Below are positions 48,984 to 58,287 of a stretch of DNA of 64,000 nucleotides, piece after piece. Every line of letters begins with the position of its first letter. Position 1 is the first letter of the stretch. Location of the stretch: assembly GCA_034927345.1 (NCBI GenBank), contig JAYFQE010000003.1, positions 1 to 64,000 of the forward strand. The letters run 5' to 3'. A program made the translations under genes and the position numbers. The notes beneath the pieces are model-generated. The model was not told the DNA's origin, made no database searches, and worked only from the letters and a program-made list of their open reading frames with translations. This DNA is from JAYFQE01 sp034927345. GTDB taxonomy: Bacteria; Bacillota; Clostridia; Saccharofermentanales; UBA5734.

Positions 48984-50159
48984 ATGATTGCTGAAAAAAT
49001 CGCCGTCAATATGAGCAAAGGTTCGATGATCCGGAGGATGTTCGAAGAAGGAAACCGTCTGAAAGCGCTTTATGGCGCCGATCAGGTTTTTGATTTCAGT
49101 TTGGGCAATCCGGACCTTGAGCCGCCGCAGGCGGTTATTGACGCCCTGCGCCAGCTGGCGGCCGAATCGGCCCCCGGGCTGCATGGCTATATGAGCAATG
49201 CCGGTTATGCCGCGACGCAGGCTGCCGTCGCCGGCAAGATCAGCCGGCAGTCCGGCATGGATATTCCCGCCGGCAGCATCTGCATGACGGTCGGAGCGGC
49301 CGGCGCGCTTAACGTCATCTTAAAAGCGCTGCTCAATCCCGGCGACGAAGTACTCGTGCTGGCGCCGTTCTTTTTCGAGTATCTTTCCTATATTGATAAT
49401 CACGGCGGCGTTCCGGTTGTCGTCAAAAACGATCCGCAAACGCTGCTGCCTGATTTGGCTGCCATCAGCCGGGCGATCACCCCGCGGACGAAAGCGGTCA
49501 TTATCAACTCGCCGAACAATCCTTCCGGAAAGATCTATCCGGAAACGCTGCTGCGTGATCTGGACCGGGTCTTGCGGTCGGCCGGGCATACCATTTATCT
49601 GCTGTCGGATGAACCTTACGCCGAACTGGCTTATGACGGCCACATTGTCCCTTCCACACTGGCTAATATTGAACAGGCGATCATCTGCACCAGCTGGAGC
49701 AAATCTCTTTCCCTGCCGGGCGAACGGATCGGCTGTCTGGCAATCAGCCCGCGCTGCGATGACTATGAACGTCTGGTCCAGGCCGCCGCTTACTGCAACC
49801 GGGTCCTCGGCTATGTCAACGCGCCCGCACTGTTCCAGAGAGTGATCGAACGAACTGTCGACGCGCGGGTCGATATCGCCTTGTACGAGCGCCGCCGCGA
49901 TATGCTGGTTGACATCATGCGCCGCGCCGGATTCAACGTGGATTCGCCGGAAGGCGGGCTCTATCTGTTTCCCCGCGCGCCGATCGACGACGATGTGGCA
50001 TTCGCCGATACCTGCGCCCGCCACCGGGTTCTTTTAGTTCCCGGAAGCGGTTTCTGGTTTCCGGGACATGTCCGGCTCTGTTTTGCCGCCAGCGAGATCT
50101 GTATCCGCAACTCAGCCCAAGCTTTCCAGGCTATCGGCCGCGAATACGGCTTGAATTGA
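48984..50159 (+). CDS. PLP-dependent class I/II aminotransferase
   Basis: The 391-residue enzyme has the fold-type I aminotransferase pattern: FDFSLGNPDLEPPQAVIDAL in parts, GAAGALNVILKALLNPGDEV in parts, INSPNNPSGKIY, LLSDEPYAEL and the PLP lysine in CTSWSKSLSLPGERIG. The final part has VRLCFAASE with a carboxylate-binding arginine. It resembles aspartate aminotransferase-like enzymes acting on aspartate or large neutral amino acids; the substrate cannot be fixed. It is a single plus-strand gene, divergent from the infC operon, with AGGAGG nine bases before the ATG. A GC-rich hairpin follows its stop. Confidence 0.88.
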   Translation: MIAEKIAVNMSKGSMIRRMFEEGNRLKALYGADQVFDFSLGNPDLEPPQAVIDALRQLAAESAPGLHGYMSNAGYAATQAAVAGKISRQSGMDIPAGSICMTVGAAGALNVILKALLNPGDEVLVLAPFFFEYLSYIDNHGGVPVVVKNDPQTLLPDLAAISRAITPRTKAVIINSPNNPSGKIYPETLLRDLDRVLRSAGHTIYLLSDEPYAELAYDGHIVPSTLANIEQAIICTSWSKSLSLPGERIGCLAISPRCDDYERLVQAAAYCNRVLGYVNAPALFQRVIERTVDARVDIALYERRRDMLVDIMRRAGFNVDSPEGGLYLFPRAPIDDDVAFADTCARHRVLLVPGSGFWFPGHVRLCFAASEICIRNSAQAFQAIGREYGLN

Positions 50160-50164
50160 CCGAT

Positions 50165-50188
50165 GGCCGGCCGCCGGCCGGCCGTTTT
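50165..50188 (+). terminator. GC-rich terminator after the aminotransferase gene
   Basis: GGCCGGCC-GCC-GGCCGGCC followed by GTTTTA. The T-run is short but the stem is very stable, and it overlaps the stop of the convergent thiN gene. Confidence 0.5.
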
Positions 50189-50867
50189 ACTGTTCCGGCG
50201 TCGCAATCAGAAGAATGACGCCTTCTTCCAGACTGATCTCCACTTCCGGCACTCCGGTAAACGAGTTGCTGACGCCCCGGCTGCTGCCAAGGGTCAGTGT
50301 TGCGCGCTGCAGCGGATAAGCCAGACCGTCCTGATAAGTCAGGCCGGCCGCCACAGCCGTTATGGGAATCGCCGATAAAGACCACTTTAGGCCGGCCGCC
50401 GGCGCAGGCAAACTCAGATGCAGCGTCTGGCCGCCGGCGAGGGTGTAGACGCGGCTGACGCCGTCGGTCAGGATCAGACGCCAGCCCTGACCGGCCAGGC
50501 CGGCCGCCAGCATTTGATTGGCCAGCACATGGTCGGGCCGGCTGCCCAGGGCCGCCAGGACAACCAGTTCATGATCCCGGCGGAGATCCGGCAAACACCC
50601 GGCGGCATAAGTCAAAGCCAGTTCGGCGTCCGTGGCGTCTTTTTCAACCGGATAACGCATAATCGGTATTCTTTTTTCAGAAATCCAGGCCAGATCGTCC
50701 GGACTGATGGAATCAAGGTCGCCAATCAGCAGATCCGGCGCATACCCCAGCCGATGCAGATGCCGGGCGCCGCCATCGACGCAGATGACGCGGTCCGAGC
50801 CGGTCAGCCAGGCCCGCGCCGCTTCGTCATCGCGGATGTCGCCGGAAAGAACAATTACATAACGCAC
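50187..50867 (-). CDS. thiN: Thiamine pyrophosphokinase
   Basis: The 226-residue protein has the catalytic half with VICVDGGARHLHRLG, LIGDLDSIS and the EKDATDAELAL motif that binds magnesium-ATP, and a C-terminal thiamine-binding half (GVSRVYTLAGGQTLHLSL in parts; SNSFTG). It moves pyrophosphate from ATP to thiamine, making the cofactor directly. The GTG start overlaps the end of rpe by 13 bases and the ribosome binding site is weak, so translation is probably coupled. The order rsgA-rpe-thiN is common in Bacillota. It is the last gene of the long housekeeping operon. Confidence 0.93.
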   Translation of the reverse strand: MRYVIVLSGDIRDDEAARAWLTGSDRVICVDGGARHLHRLGYAPDLLIGDLDSISPDDLAWISEKRIPIMRYPVEKDATDAELALTYAAGCLPDLRRDHELVVLAALGSRPDHVLANQMLAAGLAGQGWRLILTDGVSRVYTLAGGQTLHLSLPAPAAGLKWSLSAIPITAVAAGLTYQDGLAYPLQRATLTLGSSRGVSNSFTGVPEVEISLEEGVILLIATPEQ

Positions 50868-51535
50868 TGCCGGAGCCCCTGTAAAGCGGCGGCAGGATCA
50901 GGCTGTCCATAAACCGCATTGCCGACCACGATCATATCCGCTCCCGCGCGGTAGTTTTCCCGGATGTTGCCGGGGTGCAGGCCGCCGTCTATCTCCAGAT
51001 GCACCGGGCGGTTCAACTGATCGAGCATTTGGCGCAGGCGGCTGATTTTCCTGAGCATGCCCGGAATGTATTTCTGTCCGCCGAAGCCCGGGTTGACGGT
51101 CATCAGCAGAACCATGTCGGCAAAGGGCAGCGCTTCTTCGATGATCTGCAGCGATGTTCCCGGATTGATCGCTACGCCGGCGGTGCAGCCGGCCGCGGAA
51201 ATCAATTGCAGCGCGCGCAGCAAGTGCGGGCAGGCTTCGGCATGAACGACCAGGCTGTCGGCGCCGGCCTGAACAAAGGGTTCGATCCACTGGATCGGAT
51301 TTTCGATCATCAGATGAACATCCAGCGGCAAACGGCTGCGTTTGCGCAAAGCCGCCACTACCGGCGGACCGATGGTGATGTTGGGAACAAAATGGCCGTC
51401 CATCACATCGACATGGATCATGTCGGCAGTATCGGCCACCCGATCGACCGCCTCGCCCAGCGCGGCAAAATCAGCCGAGAGAATCGACGGGCACAGTAAC
51501 AGTTTTCCTTGGGTTTTTTCATATCCAGGTATCAC
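50855..51535 (-). CDS. rpe: Ribulose-phosphate 3-epimerase
   Basis: The 226-residue TIM-barrel enzyme shows LLCPSILSADFAALGE, MIHVDVMDGHFVPNITIGP in parts, LDVHLMIENP, VLLMTVNPGFGGQKYIP in parts, and LEIDGGLHPGNI: all metal and substrate segments of Rpe. It interconverts ribulose-5-phosphate and xylulose-5-phosphate. The GTG start at 51535 has GAGGAGG seven bases upstream and overlaps the end of rsgA by 17 bases. Confidence 0.95.
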   Translation of the reverse strand: MIPGYEKTQGKLLLCPSILSADFAALGEAVDRVADTADMIHVDVMDGHFVPNITIGPPVVAALRKRSRLPLDVHLMIENPIQWIEPFVQAGADSLVVHAEACPHLLRALQLISAAGCTAGVAINPGTSLQIIEEALPFADMVLLMTVNPGFGGQKYIPGMLRKISRLRQMLDQLNRPVHLEIDGGLHPGNIRENYRAGADMIVVGNAVYGQPDPAAALQGLRQCVM

Positions 51536-52430
51536 TAGAACTCCTCCTCGGGGTATTGGGCCCCATGATGTCTAATTGTTTGCGTAAGGTCCGATAACGG
51601 GCCAGCCGTTCAGGATCGATGCCGCTCGCGGGCACAGCGCAGCCTAATTCGCCCAGATGGCGGCAGCCGCTGAAACGGCAATGCTCGGCGGCCTCCAGCA
51701 TCTCCGGATATCCGAGCGGCAAGTCGCGGCCGTCAACGCCGAGTTCGTCCAGTTCCAGCGAACTGAAGCCGGGTGTGTCGGCCAGATAGCCGCCGGCGCA
51801 AGGAAAAAAGACGACTTCACGCGTTGTGTGCCGGCCGCGGCCGATTTTTTCGCTCAAATCGCCGACCGGCATAATATCTTCGCCGCATAAGCGGTTCAGC
51901 AAGGTCGATTTACCGACGCCGGATTGGCCGGCCAGGCAGGCGGTGCGGCCGGCAAGCCAGTCTTTCAGGCCGGCCAGACCGGATTCGTCCTCAGGCGATG
52001 TCTCCAGCAAATGGCAGCCAACCGGACGATACGAAGCCAATATATCGGTCATCCCATCGGATAAATCCGTTTTCGTCAGGCAGATCCAGGGTTCTATCTG
52101 ATGGATCTTGCATAAAGCCAGCAATTTGTCTGCCAGAAAGAAGTCGGGCGGCGGATCGGCGGCAGACAAAACAATGAACAAACCGTCCAGGTTGGCAACG
52201 GTCGGCCGGACCAGGTAATTATGCCGGGGATGGATCGTCATGATCCGCCAGGGGCGGTCCGGATCGCCGCTGGCTTGATAATCGACCCAGTCGCCGGCTG
52301 TCGGAGCCATGCCTTTTTTGCGTAAAAGGCCGCGGGCGCTGGCCAGAACCGGTTCGCCCGCTGCAGGGGCGATCCGGTACAGACCGCCGATGCCCCGCAA
52401 GATCCGGCCGGTCAGGCAGGCGGTATTCAT
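51519..52430 (-). CDS. rsgA: Ribosome small-subunit-dependent GTPase RsgA (YloQ)
   Basis: The 303-residue protein has an N-terminal OB fold (GRILRGIGGLYRI...LLRKKGMAPTAGDWVDY), a circularly permuted GTPase (G4 CLTKTDLSD, G1 GQSGVGKSTLLNRL, G2/G3 GRHTTREV and DTPGFSSLEL) and a C-terminal zinc knuckle (CRFSGCRHLGELGCAV). RsgA checks late 30S maturation. Its start overlaps the stop of pknB by four bases (ATGA). In many Bacillota the prpC-pknB-rsgA-rpe-thiN order is conserved, and the kinase is known to phosphorylate this GTPase in B. subtilis relatives. Confidence 0.95.
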   Translation of the reverse strand: MNTACLTGRILRGIGGLYRIAPAAGEPVLASARGLLRKKGMAPTAGDWVDYQASGDPDRPWRIMTIHPRHNYLVRPTVANLDGLFIVLSAADPPPDFFLADKLLALCKIHQIEPWICLTKTDLSDGMTDILASYRPVGCHLLETSPEDESGLAGLKDWLAGRTACLAGQSGVGKSTLLNRLCGEDIMPVGDLSEKIGRGRHTTREVVFFPCAGGYLADTPGFSSLELDELGVDGRDLPLGYPEMLEAAEHCRFSGCRHLGELGCAVPASGIDPERLARYRTLRKQLDIMGPNTPRRSSSDTWI

Positions 52431-54358
52431 GGTGGCGTAACACCGGTTTGCGACGGCGCAGCTGTCCCGGTCGTTTCATGCGAAGTCGTTGGCGTCGTAG
52501 GCGGCGTTGTTTCCGTCGGGACCGGGGTCGGCTCGCTGGTCGGAGCCTGGGTGGGCTCAGGCGTCGGAGTCGGAATGGGGGTCGGAACAGGGGTCGGATT
52601 CAAGAACTGATCCCAATCCAGCTTGGTGCCATAGGTGAAGCCGACGACAGACTGGGTGCGGACTTCACTGCCGCCGACAGGATTCTGTTTGATGATATAC
52701 CGGTCGTTCTCCGGCACATCAACCGTCAGACCGGTCACCGGGTCAACGGACATGCTGTTCAGCGGACCGAGAACCAGATTCAGCTTAACCAGTTCTTCTT
52801 TCGCTTCCAGGAAGGTTTTTCCGGTCAGATCCGGCATAATCATTTTCGATGACCCGTCGCTGATATAGAGGACAATGTCGCTGCCTTTGGGAGCGCTCTG
52901 GCCTGCGGCCGGCATCGTCTTAATAACCTGTCCTTTGTCGAACATATCGGAATACTCATAAGCCGTTGTGACATGAAAGCCGTAGGTCTGCTCCAGTTCG
53001 GCTTTGGCGACGGTATAGGTCTGGCCGCTGTAATCGGGCAGCTCTATCATATTCTGGCCGCCGCTGACATATAACATCAGGACCGTGCCGCCGCCCGGTT
53101 TGATGGTAATGCCGGCTGTCGGGCTCTGATCGACGATAATTCCTTCGTTGGCCGTCGTATCGTCCTTATATTCATATTTATAGGTTACGCCGGCGTCATC
53201 GAGAATCTTTTTCACATCATCCAGTTCCAGGCCGATGTAATTCTCCACTAAAAACTCCGAACTGGACGTCTGGTGGATGCTGTCCTGGATTTTCTGCCAG
53301 CCCCAGATGCCGATCGCCGTTAAAAACGCAATCGACAAAACAATAATGCCGATGACAATCGCCAGATCACGCTGGCGCGAACGGCGCCGGTCGCTGATGG
53401 TGTGCTCGATTTCACGCAGCTTATTGTAATTCGGCTCCGGGCGGCTGAGACCGATGGCGGTGGTATTGCCGTCCCGGTCCAGATTGTTGTTGACGATGCC
53501 GTAAACGCCATCCGGATCGACCATGAAAGCGTCCAGTTCGTCAACCAGTTCGCGGGCGTCGGAATAGCGGTTTTCCGGTGATTTTTGGATGCATTTGAGA
53601 ATAATGCTGTCCAGCCCGCTCGGGATATCGCCGCGCAGGCTCGACGGCAGAGGCGGCATTTCCTGAAGATGCTTGATCGCGACGGCAACGGATGTTTCGC
53701 CGTCAAAAGGAACCTGGCCGGTAACCATCTCGTAAAGCATGATGCCCAGCGAGTAAATATCGGATTTTTCCCCGACAAGGCTGCCCCGGGCCTGTTCCGG
53801 CGAGAAATAATGGACAGAGCCGAAGGTTACGCCGCTGGTCAGGGTGATCGTATTGGTATTGACGGCGCGGGCAATGCCAAAATCTGTCACTTTGGCGATC
53901 ATATCCGGCGTAATCAGAATATTGTGCGGCTTAATGTCGCGATGGACGACGCCGCGGCGATGGGCATGCTCCAGGGCCAGTCCGATCTGGATGGCCAACG
54001 GAACCGCCAGCTGCCAGTTTAAAGCTCCGCGCGTCTGTATCAGGTCTTTCAGGGTCGATCCTTCCACATATTCCTGGACGATATAGCGCAGGTCGTCGTC
54101 CTGCCCGTAACCCAGAACTTTGACAATGTTGGGATGATCCAGGCTGGACGCCGCTTTAGCTTCCGTGTCGAACCGCTTGACGAACTCCGGATCATGCGTC
54201 AGTTCTTCCTTCATGATTTTGATTGCGACCTGACCGCCGGCCAATTGGTCGTCAGCCAGATAGACATAGGCCATACCGCCTTGCCCCAGCGGTCTGATTA
54301 TATTGTAACGGCCGCCAATAACGGTGCCGGCCGGAACCTGATGCCTATTTGAATTCAT
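52427..54358 (-). CDS. prkC: Ser/Thr protein kinase with PASTA repeats (PrkC/PknB type)
   Basis: The 643-residue protein has an N-terminal Hanks-type kinase (IIRPLGQGGMAYVYLA; VAIKIMKEE with the ATP lysine; GVVHRDIKPHNILI; KVTDFGIAR; GSVHYFSPEQARG), one membrane helix at about 335-355 (LAIVIGIIVLSIAFLTAIGIW in parts), and three extracellular PASTA units (ENYIGLELDDVKKIL; IELPDYSGQTYTVAKAEL; MPDLTGKTFLEAKEEL). It ends in a Pro/Thr-rich tail of about 50 residues. PASTA domains bind muropeptides or lipid II, so the kinase links wall state to cytoplasmic phosphorylation. The phosphatase gene directly upstream is its partner, 27 bases away. Confidence 0.95.
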   Translation of the reverse strand: MNSNRHQVPAGTVIGGRYNIIRPLGQGGMAYVYLADDQLAGGQVAIKIMKEELTHDPEFVKRFDTEAKAASSLDHPNIVKVLGYGQDDDLRYIVQEYVEGSTLKDLIQTRGALNWQLAVPLAIQIGLALEHAHRRGVVHRDIKPHNILITPDMIAKVTDFGIARAVNTNTITLTSGVTFGSVHYFSPEQARGSLVGEKSDIYSLGIMLYEMVTGQVPFDGETSVAVAIKHLQEMPPLPSSLRGDIPSGLDSIILKCIQKSPENRYSDARELVDELDAFMVDPDGVYGIVNNNLDRDGNTTAIGLSRPEPNYNKLREIEHTISDRRRSRQRDLAIVIGIIVLSIAFLTAIGIWGWQKIQDSIHQTSSSEFLVENYIGLELDDVKKILDDAGVTYKYEYKDDTTANEGIIVDQSPTAGITIKPGGGTVLMLYVSGGQNMIELPDYSGQTYTVAKAELEQTYGFHVTTAYEYSDMFDKGQVIKTMPAAGQSAPKGSDIVLYISDGSSKMIMPDLTGKTFLEAKEELVKLNLVLGPLNSMSVDPVTGLTVDVPENDRYIIKQNPVGGSEVRTQSVVGFTYGTKLDWDQFLNPTPVPTPIPTPTPEPTQAPTSEPTPVPTETTPPTTPTTSHETTGTAAPSQTGVTPP

Positions 54359-54385
54359 TTCCTATCCTCCGCTTTGCGTTTCTGG

Positions 54386-55132
54386 TCAGGCATATGCAGC
54401 CAGAACCGTGATATTATCTTCGCCGCCGGCTTCCAAAGCCAGAGCCACCAGTCTTTCTGCCAGCTCGACGGGTGTTTTCTCTTTTTTCATACAATTATGG
54501 ATAGCCGTTTCCGCGACAGAACCATGAAGGCCGTCGCTGCACAAGAGCACCCGGTCGCCTTCATGGAGGGGTATGGTCATGATATCCGGCTGCAAATACT
54601 CAGGAATGCCCAGAGCGCGGGTCAGGACATTGCGGCGCGGATGCTGCAGGGATTCGGCAGGCGTCAGGCTGCCGGCATTGACCAGTTCCTGGACAAGGGT
54701 GTGATCGACGGTCAGCTGACGCAAATCATCGCCCCGCAGCAGGTAAGCCCGGCAATCGCCGACATGGGCCAGGAGCAGCTGATCGGGCAAAAAAACAGCC
54801 AGGGTCAGCGTCGTGCCCATACCCCGGTTCTCTTCATCGCTCAGCGAGCCCAGATAAACCTTAACATTGGCCTTTTCAACCGTATCGGTCAGCTGACGGC
54901 TCAATTCATTGGCGTTAACATGCATTTTAAATTCTTCGGACAGCCGTTCGCGGACATAATCGACGGCAATCTGGCTGGCCAGCTCGCCGCGGCGATGGCC
55001 GCCCATGCCGTCGGCCAGGATCAGGGCATATGGATAGCCGCCTTCATGATCCAGAACAGCATAGCTGTCTTCATTATTGGCACGCACCAGACCGACATGG
55101 GTTGATGCGCCGCAGGTTAAGGATTCCCGCAT
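54386..55132 (-). CDS. prpC: PP2C-family protein phosphatase (PrpC/Stp)
   Basis: The protein has PP2C motifs: GASTHVGLVRANNEDSY, ALILADGMGGHRRGELAS, LLAHVGDCRAYLLR, QLTVDHTLVQELV and GEDNITVLAAY, with the metal-binding aspartates. It removes phosphates placed by the adjacent PASTA kinase. The longer reading frame starts at a TTG in 55162 whose codons contain the ribosome binding site AAGGAG; ATG 55132 is therefore used. The start lies inside the end of rlmN (16-base overlap). Confidence 0.93.
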   Translation of the reverse strand: MRESLTCGASTHVGLVRANNEDSYAVLDHEGGYPYALILADGMGGHRRGELASQIAVDYVRERLSEEFKMHVNANELSRQLTDTVEKANVKVYLGSLSDEENRGMGTTLTLAVFLPDQLLLAHVGDCRAYLLRGDDLRQLTVDHTLVQELVNAGSLTPAESLQHPRRNVLTRALGIPEYLQPDIMTIPLHEGDRVLLCSDGLHGSVAETAIHNCMKKEKTPVELAERLVALALEAGGEDNITVLAAYA

Positions 55133-56163
55133 GCTTCGATTCGTCTCCTTAGTTGGCCGCAAGCAGCCATAATATCCGATCCCAATTCACGGCGTACGGT
55201 AGCGTTGACGCCGGAGCGTGCCAGGCGATCCTGAAAAATCTGCACAGTCGTCTGCCGGCTCTGTTGATAGCGGCCGCCGTCGATCTCGTTGGCCGGTATC
55301 AGATTGACATGACACAGAAGGCCCTTCAGCTGTTCCGCCAATTCCGCCGCGTGTTCCGGCCGGTCATTGACCCCGTTGAACATCGAGTATTCAAACGAGA
55401 TGCGTCTTCCCGTCCTGTTCACATGGCGGCGGCACGCCGTCATAAGCTGACCGTAATCATACCGGCTGGCGATCGGCATCAGCTGGCGCCGGATCGTATC
55501 GTTCGGCGCGTGCAAGGATACGGATAGCGTAACCGGCAGACCTTCATCTGTGAATTTTAGCATCTCAGGCACAAGACCGCAAGTTGACACGGAAATATGA
55601 CGCATGCCGATATTCAGGCTGCGCGGGTCATTGATCCGGTGTAAAAAAATAATCAGCTGATCATAATTGTCAAAAGGTTCGCCGATGCCCATCACAACGA
55701 CATGGCCGATCCGGTTTTCGCATTCGCGCGCGATGAGCGCCACCTGCGCCAGCATCTCTCCGGCGGTCAGGCTGCGGCCGAATCCGGCTCCGGTCGAAGC
55801 GCAGAAGGTGCAGCCCATCCGGCAGCCGGCCTGCGACGATATGCAAACCGAATAACCGTAATGATAATGCATCAGAACACTCTCGATGACATTGCCGTCG
55901 GCAAGCCGGAATATGTATTTAGCCGTATCATCAAGTTTCGATTGCAGCTTTTGCTCCAGTACAAGGCCTTCGACCAGAAATGAATCGGCTATCAGGGCGC
56001 GCAGGTCTTTCGGCAGATCAGACATATCGTCGATCGACCGTGCTCCGCGGGCCAGCCACTGGTTGATCTGCCCGGCCCGATAGGCCGGCAGGTTATGTTC
56101 TTGCATCCAGGCTTGCCATTCACTTAAATTTAAATCATAAATAAAACGTTTTGAGATCATCAT
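55117..56163 (-). CDS. rlmN: Dual-specificity 23S rRNA/tRNA adenine C2-methyltransferase RlmN
   Basis: The 348-residue radical-SAM enzyme has the CxxxCxxC cluster motif in CISSQAGCRMGCTFCASTGAGF (cysteines of CRMGCTFC plus the preceding one), SVSTCGLVPEML, LSVSLHAPND, FEYSMFNGVND, and the conserved methyl-carrying cysteine region AACGQLR near the C-terminus. It methylates A2503 of 23S rRNA and A37 of some tRNAs. It overlaps rsmB by four bases and prpC by 16, within the typical def-fmt-rsmB-rlmN-prpC-pknB order of Bacillota. Confidence 0.95.
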   Translation of the reverse strand: MMISKRFIYDLNLSEWQAWMQEHNLPAYRAGQINQWLARGARSIDDMSDLPKDLRALIADSFLVEGLVLEQKLQSKLDDTAKYIFRLADGNVIESVLMHYHYGYSVCISSQAGCRMGCTFCASTGAGFGRSLTAGEMLAQVALIARECENRIGHVVVMGIGEPFDNYDQLIIFLHRINDPRSLNIGMRHISVSTCGLVPEMLKFTDEGLPVTLSVSLHAPNDTIRRQLMPIASRYDYGQLMTACRRHVNRTGRRISFEYSMFNGVNDRPEHAAELAEQLKGLLCHVNLIPANEIDGGRYQQSRQTTVQIFQDRLARSGVNATVRRELGSDIMAACGQLRRRIEACGNP

Positions 56164-57566
56164 GTTCCTCGTTTCAGCCGGGCGATAAAAAAACCGTCCA
56201 GTTTATGCCGGTGCGGCAGGATCTGCAGCCAGCCGGCAGCGGCTTCTTCAGCCAGATCGGGATATTGCAGTAAGGCGGCCGGTATCTTGTCATCAATGGG
56301 TTCCAGGCGGAAAAGCCCCGCCTGCTCCTGAAGAAAAGCGTGTATCCGTTCTATGTTTTCCGCCGGGTTTATGGTGCAGGTACTGTAGATCAGGATGCCG
56401 CCCGGTTTGGTCAGGGCGGCGGCGCGGCGGAGAATCGCGGCCTGAAGCGGATATAAGTCCAGGATCCGTTCATGGTTCATATGCAGGCGGATCTCCGGTT
56501 TGCGGCCCAAAAGGCCAAGGCCGCTGCACGGCACATCGGCCAGGACCAGATCGGCCGCGGCAATCCGGTCGTCCGGATCGTCCGCAGACGCGTCGGCGGT
56601 CAGACAACTGATCGCCGTAAGGCCAAGGCGTTTCGCGTGCTCGTCAACCAGCTTCAGGCGTTCGGGATGGATATCGAGGGCCAGAATGGGACTGCGGTTG
56701 GCCGTCCGTTCCGCCAGATGGCAGGTTTTACCGCCGGGCGCCGCGCACAAGTCGACGATCTGCCAGCCCTGCCGGGGATCGGCAACCCGGCCGACCAGCA
56801 TGGCGGCCTCGTCCTGGGCTGTCATCAGGCCGTCCCGATAGGCGGCGAGCCGATCAAGCGGGCGGCCCTGCAGATCCAGCGACACGGCTTCCGGACAGTA
56901 AAGGCCGCGCGCGGCGTCCACGCCGTCGGCCTGCAAAACAGCCGTCAGCTGTTCGGCTGTAATCCGCAGAAGATTAGCGCGAACGGTAATCCGGCTGTCG
57001 TCCTGTAAAAAAGTTTCCGCCAACGCAAGGGCTTCCGGCTGACCGTACCATTTGCGTAAATAGCCGAATAGTTCCGACGGCAAGCCTGTCCGCACCGGCC
57101 AGTTGTTTTCAGGGATCGCCACCGGCTCTCTGGCCAGCTGCCGCAGCAGGGCGTTGACATAGCCGGGGGCTGCCTGATTGCCGCGTTCGCCGGCCAGGCG
57201 GACGCTTTCGTCGATTGCCGCCGGCGCGGGAATACTGCGGCCCCAGTAAAGCTGCCAGACGCCCATCCGCAGCAGCGTGCGTACCCAGGGGTCAAGCTTC
57301 GGCAACGGCCGGCGGCTGACCTTGCCCAGAAGCCAGTCGATCGTCGTAATACGGCTCAAGGTGCCATAAACCAGCGCTGAAGCAAATCGGCGGTCAAGCG
57401 GAGACAGACGATGATTATTTAAGATAACGGCAGAGCTGAGATTGGCATAGGCGCCTTCCTCAAGAACCGCCTGCAAAATCCGCGCGGCGGCAAGGCGGGC
57501 CTGGTCGGCCGAACGTTTACGCCGAATGGGTTTATGGTCCGGAGCGGCATCAGCGGCGGCGGTCAT
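56160..57566 (-). CDS. rsmB: 16S rRNA m5C967 methyltransferase RsmB
   Basis: The 468-residue protein begins with a NusB-like RNA-binding domain (AARILQAVLEEGAYANLSSAVI in parts; DRRFASALVYGTLSR) and continues with a methyltransferase domain: VDLCAAPGGKTCHLAE for S-adenosylmethionine, LADVPCSGLGLLGRKPEIR and IYSTCTINPAEN with the two catalytic cysteines. It methylates C967 of 16S rRNA. It lies between the zinc metallopeptidase (17-base overlap) and rlmN. A charged stretch at the N-terminus (PDHKPIRRKRSADQAR) is longer than usual. Confidence 0.94.
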   Translation of the reverse strand: MTAAADAAPDHKPIRRKRSADQARLAAARILQAVLEEGAYANLSSAVILNNHRLSPLDRRFASALVYGTLSRITTIDWLLGKVSRRPLPKLDPWVRTLLRMGVWQLYWGRSIPAPAAIDESVRLAGERGNQAAPGYVNALLRQLAREPVAIPENNWPVRTGLPSELFGYLRKWYGQPEALALAETFLQDDSRITVRANLLRITAEQLTAVLQADGVDAARGLYCPEAVSLDLQGRPLDRLAAYRDGLMTAQDEAAMLVGRVADPRQGWQIVDLCAAPGGKTCHLAERTANRSPILALDIHPERLKLVDEHAKRLGLTAISCLTADASADDPDDRIAAADLVLADVPCSGLGLLGRKPEIRLHMNHERILDLYPLQAAILRRAAALTKPGGILIYSTCTINPAENIERIHAFLQEQAGLFRLEPIDDKIPAALLQYPDLAEEAAAGWLQILPHRHKLDGFFIARLKRGT

Positions 57567-58287
57567 CGCGGCCTCGTGACAGCAGGATCAGCCGCAAAAG
57601 GCTGGCAAAAGACATGATCGCCGAGGCGACATAGGTCATGGCGGCCGCGCGCAAGACTTTGCGGGCTCCGCCGAGTTCTTCGTCGGTTAACAGATTCTGG
57701 TCTTCCAGAATCCGGATAGCCCGCCGGCTGGCATTAAACTCGACCGGCAGCGTGATCAGATAAAACAGCACGGCTCCGGCAAAAAGCAGAATGCCGGCGT
57801 TGATTAAAACCGGAATACTGAGGAATATCCCAAAGAAGGCCAGATAGGGGCCGAACGCCGAACCGATCTGGGCAACCGGCACCAGCGCGCCGCGGATCTT
57901 GTTGGGCAGATATCCTTCGTCATGCTGGATGGCGTGACCGGCTTCATGGGCGGCTACGCCGATGGCCGCGATGGACGGGCTGTCGCAGGTTGATTCGGAC
58001 AGGCGCAGCACCTGAGTGCGCGGATCATAATGATCAGTCAGCTGGCCGGGTGTTTTTTCCACGGTGACAAAAGAAAGCCCGCTCTGATTTAAAATCCGCC
58101 GGGCAGCGCTTTGGCCTGTGTTTCCGGAGCGAGCCATGATCCGGCTGTATTTATTAAAGGTCCCCTTGACGCCGGCCTGGGCAAGCAGGCTCAGCAGCAA
58201 GGCCGGAATGATCAGAACCAGATACCAGATGTCCAGACCATAATACAGACCGGCGGTCTGACCGAATCCAACCAAGTTAATCAACAT
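57550..58287 (-). CDS. Membrane-bound neutral zinc metallopeptidase (YugP/Zn_peptidase_2 type)
   Basis: The 245-residue membrane protein has a zinc motif HExxH (VAAHEAGHAIQHDEGYLP in parts), about five hydrophobic segments (LVLIIPALLLSLLAQAG; LAFFGIFLSIPVLINAGILLFAGAVLFYLITLP in parts; TYVASAIMSFASLLRLILL) and EFNASRRAIRILED. It fits the YugP family of peptidases, whose targets are unknown. The longer frame starts at 58392 inside fmt, but the ATG at 58287 with GGGAGGTGGCAGCC before it is clearly right. It sits between fmt and rsmB, a common clostridial arrangement. Confidence 0.9.
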   Translation of the reverse strand: MLINLVGFGQTAGLYYGLDIWYLVLIIPALLLSLLAQAGVKGTFNKYSRIMARSGNTGQSAARRILNQSGLSFVTVEKTPGQLTDHYDPRTQVLRLSESTCDSPSIAAIGVAAHEAGHAIQHDEGYLPNKIRGALVPVAQIGSAFGPYLAFFGIFLSIPVLINAGILLFAGAVLFYLITLPVEFNASRRAIRILEDQNLLTDEELGGARKVLRAAAMTYVASAIMSFASLLRLILLSRGRDDRRR